A stretch of DNA of 64,000 nt from JACKCR01 sp041390305 (GTDB taxonomy: Bacteria > Eisenbacteria > RBG-16-71-46 > CAIMUX01), in contig JAWKQE010000010.1 of assembly GCA_041390305.1 (NCBI GenBank), positions 124,001 to 188,000 of the forward strand. The letters are read 5' to 3'. Of this stretch, positions 16,222-23,640 are shown piece by piece (position 1 is the stretch's first letter; each line of letters opens with the position of its first letter). The notes under the pieces were generated by a model, which did no database searches, had not been told where the DNA came from, and worked only from the letters and a program-made list of their open reading frames with translations. Both the position numbers and the translations under genes were made by a program.

Positions 16222-17084
16222 GCGCGGGGGGTCCCGCCCTCCGGGGCGCCACCGGCCGTTCCGGAGGGGCCATCGGCCGCATCGAGGGCCTCCCGGATCC
16301 CGGAGAGGAACCCGTGGAGCTCCGTGACTCCCCCCTCTCCTTCCAGGATCTCGATGAGGCGGGCACCGAGGACGACGCCGTCCGGATTCCAGGTCTCTCG
16401 GACACGGACCGCGTCCTCCGGAGAGCGAATCCCGAAGCCGACGACGACCGGTACCTCACTCTGCGCGCGTAGCCCGTCGATCTGGTCGCCCAGGTTTCCG
16501 GCGTAGTCCTTGCCCCGTCCGGTCACCCCCGTGCGCGAAACGCAGTAGAGAAACCCCGTCGTCGCGGCCGCGAGCGCGGGGAGGCGCTCCGCCTTCGTGG
16601 TCGGGGCCGTGAGCACGGCGGTCTCGATTCCGTGCGCGGCGAGAGCGCTCCAGAGCTCCGGGGTCTCCTCGGGCGGAAGGTCCGAGATCAACACTCCGCC
16701 GACTCCGGCCTCCTGCGCCCTACGACAGAACCGCTCGATTCCGTACGCAACGATCGGGTTGACGTAGGTCATGAGCACGACCGGAAGTCCCCAGGCCTCG
16801 CGTCTCGAGGCGACGCGATCCAGGATCTGCTCCAGGGTGACGCCGTTCTCGAGCGCCGCCTGCGAGGCGCGCTGGATGGTTGGGCCGTCGGCGAGCGGAT
16901 CGGAGAAAGGAACGCCGAGCTCGAAAACGTCGGCACCGGCCCGCACGAGTCCGGAAGCTGCTTCGTCGAACCGGTCCCAGTCCGGATACCCGGCCGTGAG
17001 ATAGGGAATGATGGACGACTGTCCCTGGGCGCGACGGGCCGCGAGCGCGGCGCGCGGCGATGTCGGCAACGGGGTGCCCGTCAC
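16218..17084 (-). CDS. trpA: Tryptophan synthase alpha chain
   Basis: TrpA cleaves indole-3-glycerol phosphate to indole and glyceraldehyde 3-phosphate and passes indole to TrpB. Catalytic residues are E55 and D66 in FELGVPFSDPLADGPTIQ. The phosphate-binding loop region VVVGFGIRSPEDA is present. GTG 17084 is the preferred start: it overlaps the stop of the upstream TPR gene (GTGA), has GAAGAA upstream, and gives 288 residues. Longer in-frame extensions run through the TPR gene. No trpB or other tryptophan gene is in the window, so trpA is separated from its partner here, at least within 64 kb. The active-site residues suggest a working enzyme. Confidence 0.95.
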   Translation of the reverse strand: MTGTPLPTSPRAALAARRAQGQSSIIPYLTAGYPDWDRFDEAASGLVRAGADVFELGVPFSDPLADGPTIQRASQAALENGVTLEQILDRVASRREAWGLPVVLMTYVNPIVAYGIERFCRRAQEAGVGGVLISDLPPEETPELWSALAAHGIETAVLTAPTTKAERLPALAAATTGFLYCVSRTGVTGRGKDYAGNLGDQIDGLRAQSEVPVVVGFGIRSPEDAVRVRETWNPDGVVLGARLIEILEGEGGVTELHGFLSGIREALDAADGPSGTAGGAPEGGTPRA

Positions 17085-18163
17085 TTCTTCAGCCGATCCG
17101 CGGCCTGGTAGCAAAGCCGGGCCTTGTCGTACTGCCCCTTCTTGTCGTGCGCGACGCCGAGGTAGAAGTGGGCCCGGCTGTTCGTCGGATCGAGTTCGCA
17201 GACCCGGCTGAGGCACTCGATGGCGCGTCCAGGCTGGTCCTTCTTGTTGTAGGCGAGCCCGAGGTGATAGAGGGCACGCACCGAGTCCGGCCGGCTGTCG
17301 AGACACTGCTGGAACGAACGGATCGCGGCGTCGTACTGACCGCGTTTGAACCCGAGGAGACCGAGGTGATAGTTCGCCTCCCAGTGGCCCGGCTCGAGCG
17401 TGAGCGCGCGCCGAAGCGCGATGTACGCCTCCTCGGGGGAGTCTTCGATCAGCGAGACGCCGAGATTGAAGTGAGCCAGCACACTGCTCGGATCGATCTC
17501 GATGGCGGCCTGGAACTCCGAGACCGCCTCCTTCTGCATCCCGAGGTCGCCGTAGGCCGCGCCGAGATTGAGTCGGCTCTCCACGCTGCGGGGATCGATC
17601 GAGATCGCCTTCCGGAAGCTCTCGATCGCCTTGCGCGAGTTCCCGGTCTGCTCGTGGAGGAGCCCGAGGTTGATGTAGGCCTTGAGGAGATCCGGGTCGA
17701 GTTCGATCGAACGTTCGAACGCGTGGATCGCGTCCTTCTCCGCCGCCAGCCGCATCTGCGTCACGCCGAGCCGGAAGTATCCTTCCGCGGACTCCGGATC
17801 GAGCACGACCGAACGTTCGTGACAGGTGCGGGCTTCGTCGAGCTGGCCGACGAGCTCGTGGGCCCGGCCGCGCAGCGTCCAGAACGCGGCTTCATCGGCC
17901 AGCTGTGCCTCGTCACGCTCGAACCAGTCGAGGATACGCTCGACCGTACCCCCGCGCTGATGGGCCTCCAGAGCGAGCTCCAGCAGCCCCAGGGTGGAGA
18001 CGGATTCGGACAGACGGTCGTCCAACTTCGCGGCTGCGGCAGCGTGCCGCCCACCATCGATGTAGGCGCGCGCGAGTTCGATCAACGCCACTTCATTGGC
18101 GGGATCGACCACGGATCGCTCGAGGTCGGCAATCCGTTTCTGGGTGCGATCTTCGGAGCTCAA
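17081..18163 (-). CDS. Tetratricopeptide repeat protein
   Basis: A 360-residue protein built almost entirely of TPR units, with about eight clear copies after residue 90. Examples are AEGYFRLGVTQMRLAAEKDA, KAYINLGLLHEQTGNSRKAI and RALYHLGLAYNKKDQPGRAI. No signal peptide, membrane helix or enzymatic domain is evident, so it is probably a cytoplasmic scaffold. It is coupled to trpA by a four-base overlap. The last repeats are rich in lysine (NKKDQ, HDKKGQ, RLKK). Its partner is unknown. The MglA-like gene lies upstream on the same strand, separated by a hairpin region. Confidence 0.9.
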   Translation of the reverse strand: MSSEDRTQKRIADLERSVVDPANEVALIELARAYIDGGRHAAAAAKLDDRLSESVSTLGLLELALEAHQRGGTVERILDWFERDEAQLADEAAFWTLRGRAHELVGQLDEARTCHERSVVLDPESAEGYFRLGVTQMRLAAEKDAIHAFERSIELDPDLLKAYINLGLLHEQTGNSRKAIESFRKAISIDPRSVESRLNLGAAYGDLGMQKEAVSEFQAAIEIDPSSVLAHFNLGVSLIEDSPEEAYIALRRALTLEPGHWEANYHLGLLGFKRGQYDAAIRSFQQCLDSRPDSVRALYHLGLAYNKKDQPGRAIECLSRVCELDPTNSRAHFYLGVAHDKKGQYDKARLCYQAADRLKK

Positions 18164-18261
18164 CGTGTTCCTTCAGGAGTCGTCTCGAAGACGTAACGAC
18201 GCGGGGAGCGGGGCCGCCGCCTGCGGGGCCTGATCCGCGAACGGACGTTCAAGATAGAGAG

Positions 18262-18293
18262 CGCGCCGGACCAAGTCAAGCTGGCCCGGCGCG
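18262..18293 (-). terminator. Hairpin between the MglA-like and TPR genes
   Basis: An 8-bp inverted repeat, CGCGCCGG (18262-18269) and CCGGCGCG (18286-18293), with a 16-base loop. It lies downstream of the stronger hairpin at 18323-18347. No T-run follows. It may add to termination or lie in the TPR transcript leader. Confidence 0.35.
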
Positions 18294-18322
18294 GGAGGTG
18301 TGGGGATCGGAGGTTTCCGCGT

Positions 18323-18347
18323 CGCGGGGCCTCGAATCGGCCCCGCG
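18323..18347 (-). terminator. Strong GC hairpin just after the MglA-like gene
   Basis: A perfect 9-bp inverted repeat, CGCGGGGCC (18323-18331) and GGCCCCGCG (18339-18347), with a seven-base loop. It begins nine bases after the stop codon of the MglA-like gene on the minus strand. Position and strength suggest a terminator. No T-run follows, so it may depend on a factor or simply protect the RNA 3' end. Confidence 0.5.
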
Positions 18348-18356
18348 CAGGTTGGG

Positions 18357-20177
18357 TCAGGCGGCCTTCTTGCCGCCCGACGACGACTCGACCGTCTCGA
18401 TCTTGAGCTTCACGATGACGCCCGTCGCGAGATCCTCGGGGCGGAGTCGCACCGGAACCACGAGTTCTCTCGGCTGATCCGACTTGGCGGGGTCGGCCCC
18501 AGCCGTCGACGACGACGATACCGCCGGCCTCGGCGTGGACACCGTTGGAGCCGCCGACGCGGGCGGCGGCGGAGCCGGAGCCTCGGCCATCGGCGGAGCA
18601 CCCGACGACGATGCCGCGTCGGACCTGAGCGGCTGGCTGGCCGTGCCTCCGCCCGCTACCGGGTCCATGGCGGCAGGAGCGTCCGCGATCGCCGCCGGGC
18701 CGCTGGCCGGGTCAGACGAACCACTCCCACCAAACGGCGGCGGTACGGGAGCAGCCGAGGACGGGAAGCCGTCCGCTCCACCCGACTCCTCCGGGTTCGC
18801 GAGCGAGTAGGACGCGAAGGCCGAACTGGGCTTCGCCGGCTCGGAAGCCGGGTCGGAAGAATCGAAGAATCCACGCTGCGAGTCCGAGGACGGCCCGTCG
18901 GATTCGGCCTCGCCTGCATCGTCTCCGCGCTTCAGCCAACGCGCGAGCCGCTGGCGCATCCCGCCCTGGGGCTCGGCGCCGCGCTGCGTGCGCGAGATCG
19001 GAGGAATCTCGTCCTCGGCGCCCTGCAGGGAAGAGGCAGCCAAGGGCGGCTCCGCCCCGCCCGAAGCGGAGGAATCCACGTGCTGGTTCCCGGCGGCAGG
19101 TGCGGTCTGCCCGGTCTTCGGGCCGCTCGGGTCCGCCGCCGTGAAGGACGCGTTCGCCTCGAAGACCTGCGGCGCTCCCATCACCGGGGGATCATCCGAA
19201 GACGTTCCATCCGACCGAACGATTCCGCCCATCGGCGCGCTCGGTGCGGCCGACGGCGTCGACGCCTGGGGCGCGGCCTTGGGCTGCGCCACCGGCGGTG
19301 CTGGCGGCGCCGCCGGTGCCGGAGACGGCGACGACGGTCGCGAAATCGGTGGCGTGTTCGAAGGGTCGGCAGCCGACGATGCCGGGGCGGAGGTCGCCGC
19401 GGCGGCCGCATTCGTCGCGCCCTTGGCGGACTGAGGCGGCGCCGTCGGAGGCTGAGGTGTCTGCAACTGCGCGAACTGGCTCGCCGCCTTGGGAGCGGAC
19501 GGGGCCGCGCCCTGTGCGGGCGATGCGGACGCCGCCGGTGCCGTCCCGACGCCCGCGCCCGGGCCGTCCCCGGTGCTGACGATCGGCACACCGACCTCGG
19601 CCGAGAGCTTCTTGAGAAGCAGACGTGACACACCTTTGAACGTATCGATGACGCCGTTGCCGTTCGTTGCGACTGCTTCGAACGTCGGTACCTTCATCGG
19701 ATTCAGGACCTGGTCGAGCTCCTGAACCGAGTAGACCTCGGGCAGGTCCCGCTTGTTGTACTGGAGCACCCAGGGGATCGAATCGACGTCGAGCCCATGC
19801 TCGCGGAGGTTCTCCTTGAGGTTCTCGAGGCTCTCGACGTTCTCGTCCATCTTGCCGCGCTTGGAGTCGGCGACGAAGACGACAGCGTCGACGCCCTTCA
19901 GCACGAGCTTTCGGGTCGCGTTGTAGTAGACCTGTCCCGGAACCGTGTAGAGGAGGAACCGAGTCTTGAACCCGGAGAGCTCGCCGAGCTGTACGGGAAG
20001 GAAGTCGAAGAAGAGCGTTCGCTCCGTCTTCGTCTTCATGGAGACCATCTTTCCCCGGTGGTTGCCGGGGATCGAACCGTAGATGTACTCGAGGTTCGTG
20101 GTCTTGCCGCTCAAGCCCGGTCCGTAGTAGACGAGCTTGGCGTTGATTTCCTTGCCGGAATAGCTGACGAGAACCAT
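18357..20177 (-). CDS. MglA-like Ras-family polarity GTPase with a 400-residue disordered tail
   Basis: The first 195 residues match MglA, the bacterial Ras-like switch that sets cell polarity and controls type IV pili and gliding. The Walker A motif is GPGLSGKTT (19-27). T78 and Q82 lie in TVPGQVYYNATRK, at the same numbers as in Myxococcus MglA. The base-specificity motif is NKRDLP (141-146). ATG 20177 follows GGGAGGT. Typical MglA is about 195 residues. This protein continues for about 410 more, very rich in Ala, Pro, Ser and Gly with acidic patches, and ends in an ordered-looking block (RELVVPVRLRPEDLATGVIV). No MglB-type activator is adjacent. Chemoreceptors and a pilus locus lie nearby. 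Confidence 0.92.
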   Translation of the reverse strand: MVLVSYSGKEINAKLVYYGPGLSGKTTNLEYIYGSIPGNHRGKMVSMKTKTERTLFFDFLPVQLGELSGFKTRFLLYTVPGQVYYNATRKLVLKGVDAVVFVADSKRGKMDENVESLENLKENLREHGLDVDSIPWVLQYNKRDLPEVYSVQELDQVLNPMKVPTFEAVATNGNGVIDTFKGVSRLLLKKLSAEVGVPIVSTGDGPGAGVGTAPAASASPAQGAAPSAPKAASQFAQLQTPQPPTAPPQSAKGATNAAAAATSAPASSAADPSNTPPISRPSSPSPAPAAPPAPPVAQPKAAPQASTPSAAPSAPMGGIVRSDGTSSDDPPVMGAPQVFEANASFTAADPSGPKTGQTAPAAGNQHVDSSASGGAEPPLAASSLQGAEDEIPPISRTQRGAEPQGGMRQRLARWLKRGDDAGEAESDGPSSDSQRGFFDSSDPASEPAKPSSAFASYSLANPEESGGADGFPSSAAPVPPPFGGSGSSDPASGPAAIADAPAAMDPVAGGGTASQPLRSDAASSSGAPPMAEAPAPPPPASAAPTVSTPRPAVSSSSTAGADPAKSDQPRELVVPVRLRPEDLATGVIVKLKIETVESSSGGKKAA

Positions 20178-20484
20178 GGTGTGCTTGGACCTCCCGGGAC
20201 GAACTCGCCTTCCCCCGAATGTGCATTCCCTGCCTTCTCCTGGTATCGGCCGGTCCGGTGGGGGCCTTGAAGGATCCTTCCCCCCCCCTCGGCAGACGGG
20301 GGGTAGGCAGAATCTGCCGGGTCGGACGCGGGGCGAAGAAACCGTCAGAGTGGCCGGGCACTTCGACATTGTGGCCAGAAGCGCATCGATCGCGGACCGC
20401 CGCCTTGCGGGATGTGACCACGGACCAGGATGCCGCGCGCCAGCTGCCCTGTCACGAGAGGATGACGCCGAGCACGTCCCGGAC
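20178..20484 (-). other. Intergenic region between chemoreceptor and MglA-like gene, with homopolymer hairpin
   Basis: No gene is apparent. A run of nine C (20280-20288) pairs with six G (20298-20303) across a ten-base loop. Read on the minus strand, this could be a terminator for the chemoreceptor or part of the MglA leader. Beside it is the near-palindrome GGCAGA-A-TCTGCC (20306-20318). The long C-run is a likely spot for length errors or slippage. Confidence 0.35.
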
Positions 20485-21990
20485 TCAGATTCGGAAGCTG
20501 CCCATCGCGGCTTGCAGCTCCCCGACGAGTTCTGAGATTTGGGAGGCAGCAGAAGAGATCTGCTGCGCGCCGGACGACGACTGTCCTGCGATCTCAGCGA
20601 TGGTAACGAGGTTCTGGTTGAGATGCTCCGTGGTGGTGCTCTGTTCTCCGACAACGCTCGCAATGACAACAGCCCGCTCGCTGACCTGAGCGACTCGTTC
20701 GGCGATCGACTCCAAGGCGGTCCCGGCCGCGCGAGCCTGCTCTACACCCACCTCTGCTCTCTCCCGTCCCTCCTGCATCGCCTCGACCGCTGTCATGGCT
20801 CCTTCCTGGAGCTTCTGGATCATCTCCTCGATCTGCCGCGTGGAGACCTGGGTGCTCGTTGCGAGGTTTCTCACCTCATCGGCGACGACCGCGAAACCAC
20901 GACCTTGTTCGCCAGCTCGCGCCGCCTCGATCGCGGCGTTGAGGGCCAGGAGGTTGGTCTGCTCGGAGACTCCCCGGATCACATCGAGCACGCTCCCGAT
21001 TGCCTTGGAGTCATGGGACACACGTTCGATTGCCGCGGTCGCCCCCTCGAGACCGGCAAGCAGCAACTGCACCGATTCGATGGTCTCGCCCACTACCGCC
21101 TGGCCCTGTCGCGTCGACGAGTCCGCGCTCTCAGCCGCGGCCGCCGCATCCGAAGCGTTATCCGCCACCTGATGGGCCGTGGCTGCCATCTCGGTAACGG
21201 CTCCCGCGACTTGATCGGTCTGGAGCTGCTGGCGGTGGACGCGTTCGTCGATTTCCGCGGTCACGCGATGCATCTGCGTCGATGTCTGGCCGAGTCGGTC
21301 CGCGGTTCGTGCGAGGCGTTGCACGTGGTCGTGAAGCTGCTCAGCCATTCCTGCGATCGTCCGGATGAGCACCGCGAGTTCGTCCCCGCCACGGGCGGTG
21401 GGAACCGCGGTTAGATCGCCCTGCGCCAGCTGGTCGAGGAAACCGCAGGCACGCCGGAGTGGCACGATGACCTGCCGGCGTAGAAGCACGATGAGGGTTG
21501 CGCCGAGCATGAAACCGGCGACGCCCAACGAGAGGACGATCGAGCGGACTGCTGAAACACGCTGTGCTTCGTATGGACCGGGATCGATCCCAATCCGAAC
21601 GACTCCGAGTGGATCGCCCACCTTGGCTGGGATGTCGGCCACGAACTCACGGATCTCGGCTTCGGTCTCCTCCCGTACGTCACAGAGAGGGTTCCCGCCC
21701 TTGTCCTCGCAGATCGCATAGGCGACCGCGTCGTCCTTCACGACTTCCGTGGCCAAGGACTGAAGGGTCATCGAGTCGTAGTTGAGAATCGGTTGAACAG
21801 CCGAAATCGCTACCAAATCTGCGAGATCCTGGCCCTTCGATTCGACCGCTCGTTCCATGTCGTTTCGTGCTGTCTTCGTCTGGATGCCGACCAGGACCGC
21901 GAGCATCAGAAGCACGGCCAGGCCGATGCTCAGGCTGAACTTCGCGCTGAGCTTCATCCCCCGGACCGGGGTTCCGTTCCCGCTCGTCAT
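20485..21990 (-). CDS. Methyl-accepting chemotaxis protein with HAMP domain
   Basis: A 501-residue chemoreceptor. A membrane helix lies at about 15-33. A short periplasmic domain of about 110 residues includes a close cysteine pair (CEDKGGNPLC). A second helix lies near 150-170 and is followed by a HAMP region (QVIVPLRRACGFLDQLAQGDL). The signalling tip is GVSEQTNLLALNAAIEAARAG with GRGFAVVADEVRNLA. ATG 21990 has GAGG upstream. The gene is directly downstream of a secreted DUF3365 haem-type protein on the same strand, with 98 bases between them. That pairing suggests the soluble protein could feed this receptor. This receptor differs from the two in the main cluster in its tip and its small sensor domain. 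Confidence 0.95.
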   Translation of the reverse strand: MTSGNGTPVRGMKLSAKFSLSIGLAVLLMLAVLVGIQTKTARNDMERAVESKGQDLADLVAISAVQPILNYDSMTLQSLATEVVKDDAVAYAICEDKGGNPLCDVREETEAEIREFVADIPAKVGDPLGVVRIGIDPGPYEAQRVSAVRSIVLSLGVAGFMLGATLIVLLRRQVIVPLRRACGFLDQLAQGDLTAVPTARGGDELAVLIRTIAGMAEQLHDHVQRLARTADRLGQTSTQMHRVTAEIDERVHRQQLQTDQVAGAVTEMAATAHQVADNASDAAAAAESADSSTRQGQAVVGETIESVQLLLAGLEGATAAIERVSHDSKAIGSVLDVIRGVSEQTNLLALNAAIEAARAGEQGRGFAVVADEVRNLATSTQVSTRQIEEMIQKLQEGAMTAVEAMQEGRERAEVGVEQARAAGTALESIAERVAQVSERAVVIASVVGEQSTTTEHLNQNLVTIAEIAGQSSSGAQQISSAASQISELVGELQAAMGSFRI

Positions 21991-22088
21991 ACTTGCCTCG
22001 GGCAGTTGGAAGGCGCCACTGGTCCGATTCCCTCGTAGTTGCCCCGAATCCGATCTCCGACTCCGATGGTTCGGGAGCGAGTGCCTAC

Positions 22089-22832
22089 TCAGTTGGCGTG
22101 AGCTTGGTCGTTCGAGATCGGAACGCTCACGCTGATCGCCCCGCGGAGGTCGCCCACCTTGTAGCCCTCCTTCGGCCTCCCAGCTATGTCGGGTTCGCCC
22201 TTCGGCTCACCGTGGCAGGTGAGGCAGGCCTCCTTGATGTAGATCGGTCGCAGATACCGGTAGTATCCACTCTCGACTTCACCGTGCCCGTTCTCCGGCT
22301 TCGTCCGCTGGAACTCGTCCAGGACCTTCGCCTCGAACGCGTCGGGTTCGTTGTATGCGTTCCGGAACAGAATCGCGGTTTGTTTGAGTTCGATCCCGGT
22401 CTTGCCCTTGAGGACGTTTCCGGTGATACGACCGTAGACGGCCGGTATGAATCCCTTGAAGGCGATCCCTGGCGCGTTGATTCGATCTTGGTTGTTGCGA
22501 ATCGCTTCCTTCGATGCGTCCAGGAACGCCACCAAGTTCGTGCGAACTTCTGCCGGCTCGACCGCGTCGATCGGGGTTCCGCTCGATTCCTCGAACGCCT
22601 TGCGGATCAGACCGTCGACGTATTCGGGCGTGAAACCCTTGTCGCCGATGGAGGGGTCGTTGATCTTTGCCTGGTGCTGAGCGACGACGCCCCGTCCGGC
22701 GACGAGCAGTGCCGAGATGAGCTCGGCCGACTGCCTCGCATTGTCGGTATCCGACGAGACGGACTCGGAAGGGTCCATACAAACGAGCGCGGCCAATACA
22801 CCGGCTCTGAGAACGACGGCTGGTAACCTCAT
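22089..22832 (-). CDS. Secreted DUF3365 (Tll0287-like) c-type haem protein
   Basis: A 247-residue exported protein. ATG 22832 is chosen because GGAGGAG lies upstream and the first 20 residues form a signal peptide (PAVVLRAGVLAALVC). Near the C-terminus is the haem-attachment motif CLTCH (203-207), followed by GDLRGAISVSVP. That is the usual end of the DUF3365 domain, a PAS-like fold proposed to sense redox state or diatomic gases. The order on the minus strand is this gene and then the chemoreceptor, which suggests a two-part receptor. A second DUF3365 domain lies in the hybrid kinase at 23641-25935. Covalent haem binding is inferred from the motif. Confidence 0.85.
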   Translation of the reverse strand: MRLPAVVLRAGVLAALVCMDPSESVSSDTDNARQSAELISALLVAGRGVVAQHQAKINDPSIGDKGFTPEYVDGLIRKAFEESSGTPIDAVEPAEVRTNLVAFLDASKEAIRNNQDRINAPGIAFKGFIPAVYGRITGNVLKGKTGIELKQTAILFRNAYNEPDAFEAKVLDEFQRTKPENGHGEVESGYYRYLRPIYIKEACLTCHGEPKGEPDIAGRPKEGYKVGDLRGAISVSVPISNDQAHAN

Positions 22833-23144
22833 CGGGTCTCCTCCCGTGTGGGCGCCTTCAGGTTCCTGGGTTTCATCCTCCTGGGGCTCGGCGGAACCCC
22901 GACGGTTCAGTGCATGCTTCGACCCAGGAGGGAGCGTACTTGAAGAAAATGACGGGAATCCCTCGGCTTGGGAGGATCCACCGTCACGCCGAAGGAAGAC
23001 GCTCCGCTCCGTGTCCCGCGTGTCGATGAAACTGGAGACACCACTTTGTACACCACGGTCGGAACTCGCCCCGGTAGGCTGCTCTAGCGGTTGACAGTAT
23101 CGGTGCTCGACTTCATTCACTCTAGAGGTCTAGGAGGTGGATCC
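22833..23144. promoter_or_regulatory. Divergent regulatory region with nested inverted repeats
   Basis: This separates the DUF3365 gene (minus) from a response regulator (plus). CCTCCTGGG (22877-22885) pairs with CCCAGGAGG (22923-22931). Inside lies a second stem, GAACC (22894-22898) with GGTTC (22904-22908). Together they could fold in the DUF3365 leader RNA, 45 bases before its start. TTGACA at 23091-23096 could be a -35 box for the regulator, but no good -10 is evident. On the plus side AGGAGG (23132-23137) is the ribosome site. Confidence 0.4.
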
Positions 23145-23513
23145 TTGGCTCGGATACTAGCCGTAGACGATGACCGACTGACGCTCGGGCTGATCTCGAG
23201 GTTCCTGCGGAATCAAGGGCACGAGACGATCAATGCTGCGGATGGTGAGGTCGCTCTCGGGATCCTGGAAGCGAACGACGACATCCAGCTCGTAGTGACG
23301 GATGTCGTGATGCCACGAATGGACGGGGAGCGGCTGGTGCAGCTCGTTCGAGGGCACGTCAAACACAGGGATCTGCCGATCCTGATCATGTCAAGCGTGG
23401 CGTCGGTCGAATCCGTGTCCCATCTCCTCGACCTGGGGGCCTCGAGATTCCTCCCGAAGCCGTTCGTCGAGGAGGAACTCCTGCAAAACGTCTCTGCCCT
23501 CCTCCGCGCCTGA
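23145..23513 (+). CDS. Single-domain response regulator (CheY-like receiver)
   Basis: A 122-residue receiver domain. D8/D9/D10 form the acidic pocket, D53 is the phospho-acceptor (VTDVVMPRMDG) and K105 lies in FLPKPF. The TTG start at 23145 is supported by AGGAGG seven bases upstream (23132-23137) and by the normal opening ARILAVDDD; a TTG at 23091 would add 18 unlikely residues. It has no output domain. It resembles the receiver at 2920-3303 along its length, so the two are probably paralogues. It stands between the chemoreceptor/DUF3365 pair and the DUF3365 hybrid kinase, either of which could signal to it. Confidence 0.92.
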   Translation: MARILAVDDDRLTLGLISRFLRNQGHETINAADGEVALGILEANDDIQLVVTDVVMPRMDGERLVQLVRGHVKHRDLPILIMSSVASVESVSHLLDLGASRFLPKPFVEEELLQNVSALLRA

Positions 23514-23640
23514 TTCCTCGGCGTTCTGCGTCCTGGCCGGCGTAGGGGAGCCGCGTCCGGACCCAACAGGCTCTCCGGCCGGGTGCCCGGCGACCGGCGG
23601 GTCGGTCCGGTCGGTCGGCGGAGAGCGCACAGGCCGCGGT

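Noticed and set aside
20223..20669. An N-terminal extension of the MglA-like protein
   Set aside because: The frame is open upstream, but the translation is Arg/Pro/Ser-rich. MglA homologues begin at the internal ATG 20177, which has GGGAGGT upstream.
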